From Micromonospora rosaria (GTDB taxonomy: Bacteria; Actinomycetota; Actinomycetes; Mycobacteriales; Micromonosporaceae), in NCBI RefSeq assembly GCF_001567585.1, contig NZ_LRQV01000037.1, forward strand, positions 1-52,705: a DNA stretch of 52,705 nucleotides, written 5' to 3'. Below are positions 8,986-17,155 of the stretch, piece by piece (the first letter of the stretch is position 1; the number at the start of each line of letters is the position of its first letter). Both the position numbers and the translations under genes were made by a program. Under the pieces are notes generated by a model, which did no database searches, had not been told where the DNA came from, and worked only from the letters and a program-made list of their open reading frames with translations.

Positions 8986-10093
8986 GCTGGCCTCCTCGTA
9001 CCCCTGCTGCCGAAAATTGTGGTACCGACTCGAATCGGATGCGCCGGGAATGGTCCCGCAGGCATTCCTTGGCGTACCGGCGCGCCGCCGCGCCGGGGCC
9101 GTGGTCCAGGATCCGGTCGGCCGCCGAGTCGGTGACGGCGTACCGGATGACGGCCTCCCAGCCGATCGGACGGACCAGGACCTGGTCGAGGAACTCCGTC
9201 ACCAGGTCCGGTGCCTCCCGCAGGTCGCGGGGGGCGTCGGTGGCGTAGACCGGCAGGCGCAGCCGGTCCCCGCCCGGCAGCTCACCGATGAGGGCCCGGT
9301 CCCGGGTGACCCGCCGCGCCGCCGGGGCGAGCGCGGGGCTGTGGAAGGGGATGGTGTTGTGCAGGAAGACCCAGGTCACCCCGGTCCGCGCGAACCCGTC
9401 GGCGTGGGCGCGGTGGAAGTCGAGTAGCGCCGCCGTCGGCCCGCTGAGCACGTGGGCCCGCGCCGCGTTGGCCAGGCCCACCACCAGGGGCCCGCCCGCC
9501 CCCTGGTGTCCCGTCAGGAGTGCACGCAACTCCGGGTCCGTCAGCCCGGTCAGGGCGGCCATCGGCCCGGGTGGGGCACCCCGCTGGCTCTGGTACCCGG
9601 CCAGCGCCTCGGCGGTGGGGGGCGGCCCGTCGGCGGCCTGCTGGCCCCGGATCAGGGTCACCGCCACCAGGCGCAGGCAGGCCGCCGCCGTGGCGAGGAA
9701 CTCGTCCGGCCGACGCAGGCGGAAGCCGGCGAGCAGGGCGGCGAGCAGCCCGACGCTGTGCCCCAGCGCCGCCACGGTGCCGGGGTCGGCCGGTCGGGTG
9801 GGTTGCAGCAGACACGCCTGGTGGACGTGGAGGCAGATCCCCTCGGCGACCGAGTTGGGCGGCAGCCCCGCCGGGGTCGGGGAGCCGGGGTCCAGCCACC
9901 GCCGCAGGGCCAGCCCCGCCGGGCCGAAGCGGTCCCGTTCCGCCGGATCGAGGTGGTCGGCCACCTCGTCGAGGGCCCGGAACACGGTGTCGAAGAATGC
10001 GGCGTTCTCCGGTCCCGCGCGGAGCCCGCGTAACGCCGGAAGGAGATTTCCGGTGGCTCCGCCGAGACCGTCGAAGAGCAGCATCGTACGCAC
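8888..10093 (-). CDS. Divergent acyltransferase, possible starter-unit loader
   Basis: A 401-residue AT-fold protein and the first gene of the operon. The active-site elbow is GHSVG (Ser about 113) and the His is about 251 in IPFHSP, so the catalytic dyad is intact. The N-terminal FPGQGS motif of FabD-type enzymes is replaced by LFDGLGG. The sequence is longer than FabD and recalls starter-unit (SAT) or FAS-beta-type acyltransferase domains, so priming of the KS or ACP with a starter acyl group is a reasonable inference. Alternatives are hydrolytic proofreading or a second extender. GTG 10091-10093 has a GAGG site six bases away. The frame runs 98 bases into the next gene, and that tail (about 30 residues) looks non-conserved. 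Confidence 0.75.
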   Translation of the reverse strand: MRTMLLFDGLGGATGNLLPALRGLRAGPENAAFFDTVFRALDEVADHLDPAERDRFGPAGLALRRWLDPGSPTPAGLPPNSVAEGICLHVHQACLLQPTRPADPGTVAALGHSVGLLAALLAGFRLRRPDEFLATAAACLRLVAVTLIRGQQAADGPPPTAEALAGYQSQRGAPPGPMAALTGLTDPELRALLTGHQGAGGPLVVGLANAARAHVLSGPTAALLDFHRAHADGFARTGVTWVFLHNTIPFHSPALAPAARRVTRDRALIGELPGGDRLRLPVYATDAPRDLREAPDLVTEFLDQVLVRPIGWEAVIRYAVTDSAADRILDHGPGAAARRYAKECLRDHSRRIRFESVPQFSAAGVRGGQRAMSALSGPGRTTQGNGSGPVRAVPGNHRPGG

Positions 10094-10217
10094 AATGAGC
10101 CTCTACCCTCGGTCCACGACGGCACCGGAAGATGGCGCGAAAGAATGGAGGGGTGATTGACGATCACCTATTGGCTTGGTGGCGCCATCAGGTTATCAGC
10201 GCATCGCGACTCCAGCA

Positions 10218-10246
10218 ATACTGAAAGTTATCGGTCAATGTAACAA
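10218..10246 (-). promoter_or_regulatory. Candidate promoter of the PKS operon
   Basis: On the minus strand a -35-like TTGTTA (10241-10246) and a -10-like CAGTAT (10218-10223) are separated by 17 bases. Transcription would begin near 10211 and leave a leader of about 117 bases before the first acyltransferase start. This is a pattern match only. Confidence 0.35.
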
Positions 10247-10257
10247 GCTGTCGATAA
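10228..10257. promoter_or_regulatory. Inverted repeat overlapping the candidate promoter
   Basis: TTATCG (10228-10233) and CGATAA (10252-10257) form an inverted repeat with an 18-base spacer that encloses the -35 element. A further GTTATC lies at 10193-10198, 34 bases from GTTATC at 10227. The layout would suit a repressor or activator site, but no regulator is encoded nearby and the arms are short. Confidence 0.3.
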
Positions 10258-10661
10258 GCTGGTAACAACCACACACCCCGCCGGGGGCGATTCCGGCCCG
10301 CCGGCATATGCCGGTCGAATAGGACGTGAGTGCCTTTTCCAGGGCCCTTGTTTCTTTCGGCCGACGCACCCAGCCGGGACCAGGCGGTGCCGACGACGCC
10401 CACACCTTAAAGTCCGGACGTGGGCCGAGAAGCGCCGCGCCCCGACCCTCCTGAGCACCGCCGACCCGGCGATCGGTCTCACCCCGCGAGTCGATCGATC
10501 ACGTCCCCGCCTGGAGGCGAACCCACCGCTGAACCCCAACGACCGCCACCGGACCCTCGCGGACGCGGTCAGGTCCGGCCAGTCCGCGGCGCCTCGCCGG
10601 GCCTCGCCCCCGCCTGCAGGAAGCCCGGCACGTACCTCTGGTCGTCGGTGACGGGCGTGAC

Positions 10662-11453
10662 TCAGCCGCGCAGCCGCCGGACCAGCTTGCGCAGCCCGCT
10701 CTGCCAGCCGTCCGGGTCCTCGGCCCGCCGCCGGGCGTACGCCGCCACCTCGGGGTGCGGCAGGATCAGGAACCGCTCCTCGGCCAGCCCGGCGATCACC
10801 GCGTCGGCCACCACGTCCGGGTCGAGCACCGCACCGGACGCGGCGATCACCCGGGCGCCGAGGTGCCCGGCGGCCAGCCCGTCGGTGAGCATCGGCGTCT
10901 CCACCCCCTGCGGGCAGAGCGCGCTGACCCGCACCCCCTGGTCCCGGTAGGTGATGGAAAGCCACTCGGCGAACCCCACCGCCGCGTGTTTGGTCGCGGT
11001 GTACGGCGCGTCGCCGACCGCGGTCAGCAGGCCCGCCGCCGAGCAGGTGTGCAGCAGGTACCCGCCGCCCCGGCGCACCATCCCCGGCAGCACCGCCCGC
11101 GCGGCGTACACGTGGGACAGCACGTTGACCCGCCAGGAACGCTCCCAGTCGGCGGCGTCGGCGTCCAGCCCCGCGCCCGTGGCCACGCCCGCGTTGGCGC
11201 AGAACAGGTCGATCCGCCCGTACCGCTGCTCGACCTCGGCGACCAGGGCCCGCACCTGTTCCTCGTCGGCGGCGTCGAGCGCCTGCGCGGACGCGGGCCG
11301 GCCGATCCCGGCCGCGACCGCCCGCGCGGCGTCGGCGTCGAGGTCGGCCACCACGACCGCCGTCGCCCCCTCGGCGACGCAGCGGCGGGCCAGGGCCGCG
11401 CCGATGCCACCCGCGCCCCCGGTGACCACCACGACCCGTTCGGTGAGGTTCAC
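10662..11453 (-). CDS. SDR-family NAD(P)-dependent oxidoreductase
   Basis: A 263-residue short-chain dehydrogenase. The Rossmann nucleotide site TGGAGGIG is near residue 11, the NAG segment (CANAGVA) in the middle, catalytic Ser in TCSAAG, and the YTATK catalytic Tyr/Lys pair near residue 155, followed by CPQGVETPM. It begins at GTG 11451-11453, overlapping the stop of the upstream F420 oxidoreductase by four bases (GTGA), so the two are co-translated. The substrate cannot be deduced. A longer open frame continues upstream through the neighbouring gene but is not coding there. Confidence 0.9.
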   Translation of the reverse strand: MNLTERVVVVTGGAGGIGAALARRCVAEGATAVVVADLDADAARAVAAGIGRPASAQALDAADEEQVRALVAEVEQRYGRIDLFCANAGVATGAGLDADAADWERSWRVNVLSHVYAARAVLPGMVRRGGGYLLHTCSAAGLLTAVGDAPYTATKHAAVGFAEWLSITYRDQGVRVSALCPQGVETPMLTDGLAAGHLGARVIAASGAVLDPDVVADAVIAGLAEERFLILPHPEVAAYARRRAEDPDGWQSGLRKLVRRLRG

Positions 11454-12469
11454 GCCGGCTGCCCCGCCGGCGCTGAGCCCGCGCCGTCCGGCGGGCCGAG
11501 CCGGGTGACCAGGTCGGCGAGGGCCGCCGCGCCCCCGGCGACCAGCTCCGGGGTGGGCAGCACCGCCAGCACCGGCACCCGCACCCCGGCCGCCACGTAC
11601 CGGGCGACCTGCTCCCGGCAGCGCTGCGGCGAGCCGTGCAGCACCAGCTCGTCGACCAGCTCGTCCGGGACCGCCGCGGCGGCGCCCCGCCGGTCCCCGG
11701 CCGCCCAGGCCCGCCACATCGGCCCGAGCTGCTCGGCCCGCCCCAGCCAGCGGTGGAACTCGGCGTACGCGCCGATGGTGAGGTACCCGGCGATCAGCCG
11801 CCGACCCAGCGCGCGGGCGTGCGCGACGTCCTCGGTGGGGCAGACGAAGATCCGGGCGACCACCTCGAACCCGGGCCGGCTCGGCTGCACCTGCGCCAGC
11901 GCCTGCGGCACGTCCCCGGCGGCCAGCCAGTTGAGGATCACCCCGTCGGCCTCCGCCCCGGCCAACCGCAGCATCCCGGGGCGCAGCGCGGCCAGCAGCA
12001 GCGGCGGCGGCACCGCCGGAGGACGGTCCAGGGTGAACCGACCGACGGTGAACGTCGGGTACGCCTCGTCGACGGTCTCCCCGGCCAACGCCGCCCGCAG
12101 GAACCGCAGCACGTCCCGGGTCCGCCGGAACGGCTCCACGTACGGGGTGGCGTTCCAGCCCTGCACGACCACCGGTGAGGAGGCGCCGAGCCCGAGGGCG
12201 AACCGGCCCGGGGCGGCCTCGGCCAGCGCCGCCGCGCTCATCGCCAGCAGCGCCGGGCCCCGGGTGAACACCGGCGCGACCGCTGTACCGAGGCGCAGTC
12301 CGGGCTGCCAGGCGGCGGCCAGGGCCAGCGGGGTGAACGCGTCGGCCCCGTTGACCTCGGAGGACCACAGGTCGGTGAAGCCGGCCCCGGCCAGGCTCGC
12401 GTAGACGTCGGCGTGCTCGGCCAGCGGGATGCGGTCCAGCGGCACCGTCATGCCCCATCGCGTCGTCAC
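11450..12469 (-). CDS. LLM-class F420-dependent oxidoreductase
   Basis: A 339-residue luciferase-like monooxygenase-fold protein of the kind that uses coenzyme F420 in actinobacteria. It shows the TIM-barrel pattern with GLGASSP near residue 95 and the ADGVILNWL strand near 175. It is the first gene of a two-gene unit with the SDR. It starts at GTG 12467-12469; no clear ribosome site is visible, and a CAGGAT hexamer lies exactly six bases upstream, compatible with a leaderless start. ATG at 12449-12451 is an alternative six codons in. The substrate is unknown. Confidence 0.87.
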   Translation of the reverse strand: MTTRWGMTVPLDRIPLAEHADVYASLAGAGFTDLWSSEVNGADAFTPLALAAAWQPGLRLGTAVAPVFTRGPALLAMSAAALAEAAPGRFALGLGASSPVVVQGWNATPYVEPFRRTRDVLRFLRAALAGETVDEAYPTFTVGRFTLDRPPAVPPPLLLAALRPGMLRLAGAEADGVILNWLAAGDVPQALAQVQPSRPGFEVVARIFVCPTEDVAHARALGRRLIAGYLTIGAYAEFHRWLGRAEQLGPMWRAWAAGDRRGAAAAVPDELVDELVLHGSPQRCREQVARYVAAGVRVPVLAVLPTPELVAGGAAALADLVTRLGPPDGAGSAPAGQPA

Positions 12470-12639
12470 CGCTCGATCCTGCCCGCGCCGCGCCGCCCCG
12501 GCAAGACGAGGACGTCGCCGGCCGCACCGACGTTCCGACCACCCGGCCGGGGCGGGCGGTACGCCGGAAATGAACCTTCGGTCCGGAAAAAGTGTTAAGA
12601 CTGCCAGGTGGACTCCGAGCCGCGCCAGGAGCGGCGGAC

Positions 12640-13851
12640 GTGACGGCCGGACCGGGCGGCCACACTGGGCTGTCCGGGCTGCCGACCCGGGCCACGTTCC
12701 TGGAACTCTTCTTCGACCTGGTCTTCGTCTTCGCGCTCACCCGGGTCTCCGCCCGTGCCTTCGCCGACCTCGCGCTGGAGCCCGGCGGCACCGTCGGCTG
12801 GGCCCCGGTCACCGGGGGCGGCAAGACCGTCCTGCTCCTGCTCGCGCTCTGGTCGGTCTGGCAGGGCACCGCCTGGACCACCAGCCGGTACGACCCGTAC
12901 CACATCTGGGTGCAGACCCTGGTGGTCGTCGCGCTGCTGTCGAGCATGGTGATGGGGGTGGCGGTCCCGCACGCCTACAGCACCACCGGGTTGGCGTTCG
13001 CGGTCGCGTACGTGGTCGCGCAGGTGTCCCGGCCGCTGATCCTGCTGCTGACCGTGAACGTGCAGCAGTACCGGGGCCTGAAGCTGCGGATGCTGATCGT
13101 CTACTGCGTCAGCGCCGTGCCCTGGATCGGCGGGGCGCTGACACCCCTGCCGTGGCGGGTGTTCCTCTGGGCCTTCGCCCTGTCCATCGAGTACGTCTGG
13201 TCACGGCTCGGCTGGCCGGTACCCGGGCTGGGCCGCTCCAGCGTGAACCGGTGGCAGGTCGTCGGGGAACACCTGGCCGAGCGGTACCAGCAGTTCTTCC
13301 TGATCGCGCTCGGCGAGACCGTCCTGGTGGCCGGCCTCGCGTACAGCGCGGGAGATTTCGGCCCGCCCCGGACCGCCGCCTTCGTCGCCGCGCTGGCGGC
13401 CTCGGTACTGCTGTGGCGGATCTACTTCCAGCGCGCCGGGCAGATCCTGGCCGAGGCGGTGGCGAAGGCCGCCCACCCGGCGACCATCGGCCGCTCGGCC
13501 GCCGACACCCATCTGGTGATGGTGGCCGGCGTGGTGGCCACCGCGATCGGTTACGAGCTGACCATCGAGCATCCGCTGGAGCACCCGGAGAACGCCTGGG
13601 TGGTGTTGATCGTCGGTGGCCCGGTGCTGTTCCTGCTCGGCCGGGCCCGCTTCGAGTACGAGGTGTTCGGGCGGGTGTCCCGGTCCCGGTGGATCGCCGC
13701 GCTCACCCTGCTGGCCACGGCGCCGGTGCTGATCCACACCACACCGCTGATCGCCAGTGCCCTGGTCGTCGCCGTGCTCCTCGTGGTGGCGGTGGCGGAC
13801 GCCCGGCGGGCCTGGGGCCGGCCCCCGGAACAGGCCACCCCACCCTTCTGA
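12640..13851 (+). CDS. Low temperature requirement A (LtrA) family membrane protein
   Basis: A 403-residue polytopic membrane protein with the LtrA hallmark FLELFFDLVFVFAL near the N-terminus and HxxERYQQFFLIALGE in the middle (EHLAERYQQF). About ten hydrophobic segments follow. LtrA was named for growth of Listeria at low temperature; its molecular function is unknown. GTG 12640 is chosen because AGGAG lies eight bases upstream, although the frame is open from GTG 12592. It stands alone, divergent from the F420 oxidoreductase. Confidence 0.85.
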   Translation: MTAGPGGHTGLSGLPTRATFLELFFDLVFVFALTRVSARAFADLALEPGGTVGWAPVTGGGKTVLLLLALWSVWQGTAWTTSRYDPYHIWVQTLVVVALLSSMVMGVAVPHAYSTTGLAFAVAYVVAQVSRPLILLLTVNVQQYRGLKLRMLIVYCVSAVPWIGGALTPLPWRVFLWAFALSIEYVWSRLGWPVPGLGRSSVNRWQVVGEHLAERYQQFFLIALGETVLVAGLAYSAGDFGPPRTAAFVAALAASVLLWRIYFQRAGQILAEAVAKAAHPATIGRSAADTHLVMVAGVVATAIGYELTIEHPLEHPENAWVVLIVGGPVLFLLGRARFEYEVFGRVSRSRWIAALTLLATAPVLIHTTPLIASALVVAVLLVVAVADARRAWGRPPEQATPPF

Positions 13852-13878
13852 GCGGCGCGGCGCCGACGGTGGCGCCGC
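13852..13878. terminator. Hairpin between convergent genes
   Basis: GCGGCGC (13852-13858) pairs with GCGCCGC (13872-13878) directly after the ltrA stop codon and before the end of the opposing gene. The loop is 13 bases and there is no T-run. Confidence 0.45.
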
Positions 13879-13902
13879 ACACCGACCGTGACGCCGGGCC
13901 GG

Positions 13903-14577
13903 TCAGTCCGCCGCGAAGGACGGCGGTCGCAGACCCGCGCCGGCCAGGGTGGACCGTTCCGCGTCGGTCAGCGGGGCCCGGCCGGTGAGCTTGCGGATCA
14001 GGGTGAGCCGGTCCCAGTCCAGCCCGGCGGGCAGGTCCCGGCCCTCGGTCAGCAGCCCGGCGACGACCACCGCCGCCTCCTGCGTCAGCCACGGCGTCCG
14101 GTCCAGGGCGTGTGCCAGGTCCAGGCCGTGCACCCCGACCTCGGTGACCCGGGTGGCGAGGAAGTCGTCCAGCCGCATCGGATCGCCGTGGCGGGTCCGG
14201 ACCAGCCGGTCGGCCGGGTGCCGGGCGACCGCCGCGTCGGTGGCCCGCCAGGCGTCCAGGATCTGCCCGGCCAGTTCCGGCCCGGTGGCCGGCTGTCGCG
14301 CGGCCCGCTGGGCGCTGTCGATCCGCTCGGCGTCCACCTCGGGGGCGAACTTGTCGGCCCCGTAGTACCCGGTCGCGTCCACCCGCGCCCGCTCGGGTGG
14401 CGGGGCGGCCAGCATGTCGACCAGCCGGCCGACCCCGGTGTGCACGTGCGCGACGAGGTCCCGCACGGTCCACGGCGGGCAGTCGGTCGCCCGCCCCAGG
14501 TCCGGCCCGTCGAGGCCACGCAACTCGGTGGCCAGCCGCTCGCACTCGACCCGCAACGCCATCCGTACCGTCTCCAC
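13903..14577 (-). CDS. Maleylpyruvate isomerase / DinB-like family protein
   Basis: A 224-residue protein of the mycothiol-dependent maleylpyruvate isomerase N-terminal (MDMPI) superfamily, a DinB-like four-helix metal-binding fold. CPPWTVRDLVAHVHTG near residue 35 and TEVGVHGLDLAHAL near residue 145 carry the His residues that usually bind a divalent metal. Family members are often thiol-dependent transferases or isomerases with unknown substrate. It starts at GTG 14575-14577 behind GGGGAGGGGAC; ATG five codons in is possible. Confidence 0.8.
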   Translation of the reverse strand: METVRMALRVECERLATELRGLDGPDLGRATDCPPWTVRDLVAHVHTGVGRLVDMLAAPPPERARVDATGYYGADKFAPEVDAERIDSAQRAARQPATGPELAGQILDAWRATDAAVARHPADRLVRTRHGDPMRLDDFLATRVTEVGVHGLDLAHALDRTPWLTQEAAVVVAGLLTEGRDLPAGLDWDRLTLIRKLTGRAPLTDAERSTLAGAGLRPPSFAAD

Positions 14578-14753
14578 GGCCGTCCCCTCCCCCGTGCCCG
14601 TCCCGCGTCGGCCGGGCTGCCACCGATCATGCGCGCGGCCACGGCGGCCCGGCGCACCACCCCCCGGCGCGCCGCCCGCGACCGGCGGGCGGGCGGTTTC
14701 GCCGGGCCCGGCACGGGTACCCGCCGCCGGACGGGCAGAGGAGGGGGCGACAC

Positions 14754-15206
14754 ATGGCCGGCATCATGCTGCGCAGCACCGCGTTCACCGACCACGACCT
14801 GTTGCCGGGGCGGTTCGCCCAGGAGGGCGGGAACGTCTCGCCGCCGTTGGAGTGGTCCGGGGTGCCCGACGGCACCGCCGAACTGGTGCTGCTCGTCGAG
14901 GATCCGGACGCCGGACGCCACCCGTTCCTGCACTGGCTGGTCACCGGGATCGCGCCGGCCTCCGACGGGGTCGCCGAGGGCACCGTCCCGCCGGGTGGCC
15001 GGGAGTGGCCCAACGGGTTCGGCGGGACCGGGTGGGGCGGCCCGAACCCGCCGCAGGGCGACGAGGCGCACCGGTACTTCTTCCGGCTGTTCGCCCTCGG
15101 TGCCCCGCTGGACCTGTCCGGCGCGCCGCAGGCCGACGACGTGCACCGGGCGGTCGCCGGGCGGGAGATCGCCAGCGGCACCACCGTGGGGACGTACTAC
15201 CGCTGA
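14754..15206 (+). CDS. YbhB/YbcL family (PEBP-like) protein
   Basis: A 150-residue protein of the phosphatidylethanolamine-binding / Raf kinase inhibitor-like family. The DPDAG segment followed by FLHWLVTGI is the ligand-binding hallmark, and GWGGPNPPQGDEAHRYFF is the second conserved loop. The bacterial function is unclear. The ATG follows a GAGGAGGGGG ribosome site. It is transcribed alone, divergent from the MDMPI gene. Confidence 0.9.
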   Translation: MAGIMLRSTAFTDHDLLPGRFAQEGGNVSPPLEWSGVPDGTAELVLLVEDPDAGRHPFLHWLVTGIAPASDGVAEGTVPPGGREWPNGFGGTGWGGPNPPQGDEAHRYFFRLFALGAPLDLSGAPQADDVHRAVAGREIASGTTVGTYYR

Positions 15207-15236
15207 GCCGCCCCGAGCACCACCGGGGACGGGCGG

Positions 15237-16118
15237 TCAGCCCTTGTACCGGGGGACCAGCCGGTGCACGACGGCGAGCACCAGCGCCGCCACCACGGCC
15301 ATGGCGCCGACGATCCCGGCGGCGCTGCCGGCGTACCCGGCCAACAGCGGACGCCGGGTGAGCGCCTCCGGGGCGACCCGGGGCAGGTCGACCAGCCAGG
15401 CCAGGGCCAGGGCGGAGACGCACAGCGCCAGGACGCCGGCCACGCCGAGCACCGCGGCGGCCTTGCGGTGCGCGTCCTCGGGGGCGACCTCGGCCTGCTC
15501 CCGCTGGGTGATCAGCAGCAGCAGACCGGCCAGCGCCGTCCAGACCCCGACCACCAGGTACGCCGCGACCGCGTCGCTGGGGCGGTGCCACCCGGCGGAG
15601 AGGGTGGCCACCCCGGCGATGGCCGCGTAGCCGGCGGCGAGGTACGCCCCGAGGACCCGGACCTTCGGCGGCAGGACCAGCATCAGCGCCATCGCCACCG
15701 AGGCGGCCACGGTGGTGTGCCCGCTGGGCAGGCTGTTGCCGACGAACGCCCGTTGCGGGTCGACGCCGAAGTCGGGCCGGGCCAGCCCGTACTTGAGCAG
15801 TTGGGTGGTGACGTTGGCGCCGGCGATGAGCAGGGTCGCCGTGATGGCCAGCGCCACCCGCCCCCGGATCAGCGCGATGAACCCGATCACGGCGGTGGCC
15901 GCCAGCAGGGAGACCACCGACATCGCGTTGAGAACGTGGTCCATCGGCCCCTCGATGCGGCTCTGGCCGATCTTGTTGCCGGTCAACGCCACCGTGTCGA
16001 GCCACTGGCCGAGGAAGGTGTGCACGGCGAGCTTCCACACGGCGAGGAAGGCGGCCACCTGCGCGAGGGCCAGCACCACCAACCAGACCGCGGTCCAACC
16101 CCTTGCCGTCGCTCGCAC
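15237..16118 (-). CDS. PAP2-superfamily membrane phosphatase
   Basis: A 293-residue membrane protein carrying the three phosphatase motifs of the PAP2 superfamily in order: KYGLARP, PSGHTT and SAGWHRPSDAV. Such enzymes dephosphorylate lipid phosphates (undecaprenyl pyrophosphate, phosphatidic acid) with the active site facing outward. Six or more hydrophobic segments are visible. The frame is open from GTG 16145, but GTG 16116-16118 is preferred because a TACGGT hexamer (16125-16130) ends six bases before it, a classic leaderless promoter spacing, and no ribosome site precedes the longer start. Confidence 0.87.
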   Translation of the reverse strand: MRATARGWTAVWLVVLALAQVAAFLAVWKLAVHTFLGQWLDTVALTGNKIGQSRIEGPMDHVLNAMSVVSLLAATAVIGFIALIRGRVALAITATLLIAGANVTTQLLKYGLARPDFGVDPQRAFVGNSLPSGHTTVAASVAMALMLVLPPKVRVLGAYLAAGYAAIAGVATLSAGWHRPSDAVAAYLVVGVWTALAGLLLLITQREQAEVAPEDAHRKAAAVLGVAGVLALCVSALALAWLVDLPRVAPEALTRRPLLAGYAGSAAGIVGAMAVVAALVLAVVHRLVPRYKG

Positions 16119-16210
16119 CCGCACACCGTAGCGGCCCGACACCACCGGAGGTCCGGTGGCCCGCCGGTGGTGTCGGGTGCTTAGGTGGAGTGGACGGCGA
16201 GGGGGGTGAC

Positions 16211-16990
16211 GTGACCGGCACCACAGGTCGGGAGCAGGGTCGGGACCAGGAACCGGCGCAGGAGCAGGCGCAGGGTCGGGACCAGGAGCCGGGACAGGAA
16301 CCGGCGCAGGAGCACGAGCGGCCGGAGTCGCTGGCGGACCTGCTCGGCGGGCGGCGGGGCGCGGTCGACGCGACGCTGCCGCCGGTGGCGTTCGCCGTCG
16401 GGTGGCTCGCCGGCGGCCACTCGCTCTGGGGCGGGGTGGGCGCCGCCGTGGCGACCGGCGTGCTGCTGGCCGGGTGGCGGCTGCGCCGGGGCGACCGGCC
16501 CCGGTCGGTGCTGATCGGGCTGCTCGCCGTCTGCGTGGCCGCGCTGATCGCGCTGCGCACCGGCCGGGCCACCGACTTCTTCCTGCTCCAGTTGCTGTCC
16601 AACGCCGCCAGTGCGCTCGCCTGGGCGGTCAGCATCGTGGTGCGCTGGCCCCTGCTCGGGGTGATCGTCGGGGCGGTGCTCGGCCAGCGTGGGCGGTGGC
16701 GGCGCGATCCGGCGCTGGTGCGCGCGTACGCCCGGGGCAGTTGGGTGTGGGCGGCGACCTACGTGCTGCGCCTGGCGGTCTTCGTCCCGCTGTGGCTGGG
16801 CGGGCAGGTGGTCGCGCTGGTCGTCGCCCGGGTCGCGTTGACCTGGCCGCTGGTGGCCACGGCGTTGGCGGTGAGCTGGGTGGTGATCCAGCGGTCGCTG
16901 CCGGCCGGGCATCCGGGGCTGCGGCACCCGGCCGGGTCGCCGCCCCCGCCGCAGGGACCTCAGCCCTCGCCGCAGGCAGAGCAGAGGTAG
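16211..16990 (+). CDS. DUF3159 family membrane protein
   Basis: A 259-residue protein. After a hydrophilic N-terminus rich in Gln, Glu and Pro (about residues 5-38) comes a region of about five or six membrane helices typical of the actinobacterial DUF3159 family, with RTGRATDFFLLQLL in the middle. The function is unknown. The N-terminal stretch is built from imperfect DNA repeats: a 20-base block at 16247-16266 recurs at 16295-16314, 48 bases (16 codons) later. GTG 16211 follows GAGGGGGG and is preferred to the longer frame starting at 16103, which overlaps the PAP2 gene. Confidence 0.75.
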   Translation: MTGTTGREQGRDQEPAQEQAQGRDQEPGQEPAQEHERPESLADLLGGRRGAVDATLPPVAFAVGWLAGGHSLWGGVGAAVATGVLLAGWRLRRGDRPRSVLIGLLAVCVAALIALRTGRATDFFLLQLLSNAASALAWAVSIVVRWPLLGVIVGAVLGQRGRWRRDPALVRAYARGSWVWAATYVLRLAVFVPLWLGGQVVALVVARVALTWPLVATALAVSWVVIQRSLPAGHPGLRHPAGSPPPPQGPQPSPQAEQR

Positions 16991-17082
16991 GGGCCGAGGC
17001 CACGCCCGGCAGACCGCAGCCCCAGGAACCGGAGACGCAGCCGCAGGAACCGCAGGCGCGGCCGGACGGGCCGTAGACGCAG

Positions 17083-17114
17083 CCGGGCCCCGCAGCGAAT
17101 GCTGCGGGGCCCGG
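17083..17114. terminator. Perfect 14-bp hairpin terminator
   Basis: CCGGGCCCCGCAGC (17083-17096) and GCTGCGGGGCCCGG (17101-17114) form a perfect stem with a GAAT loop downstream of the DUF3159 gene. There is no T-run, as is common for actinobacterial terminators. Confidence 0.75.
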
Positions 17115-17123
17115 TGAGTTGAG

Positions 17124-17155
17124 GGAGAGGCCGCCACGGGGGGAGCGGCCTCTCC
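17124..17155. terminator. Second perfect hairpin, 11 bp
   Basis: GGAGAGGCCGC (17124-17134) pairs with GCGGCCTCTCC (17145-17155) around a 10-base loop, ten bases after the previous hairpin. Together they form a tandem, probably bidirectional, terminator between the convergent DUF3159 and GH48 genes. Confidence 0.7.

Larger units (their letters stand above)
10094..10661. other. 568-base intergenic region upstream of the PKS operon
   Basis: No convincing gene. The segment 10140-10270 is visibly less GC-rich than its surroundings and carries the candidate promoter and operator listed separately. The rest separates the PKS operon from the end of the SDR gene, which reads in the same direction. 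No regulator gene is present. Confidence 0.7.

Noticed and set aside
10188..10403. A 71-residue minus-strand frame upstream of the PKS operon
   Set aside because: It overlaps the AT-richer promoter-like patch, has no ribosome site and no sensible composition.
10662..12947. A 761-residue open frame ending in the SDR domain
   Set aside because: The N-terminal 500 residues are antisense or out-of-frame shadow of the F420 oxidoreductase and ltrA genes; the SDR starts at GTG 11453.
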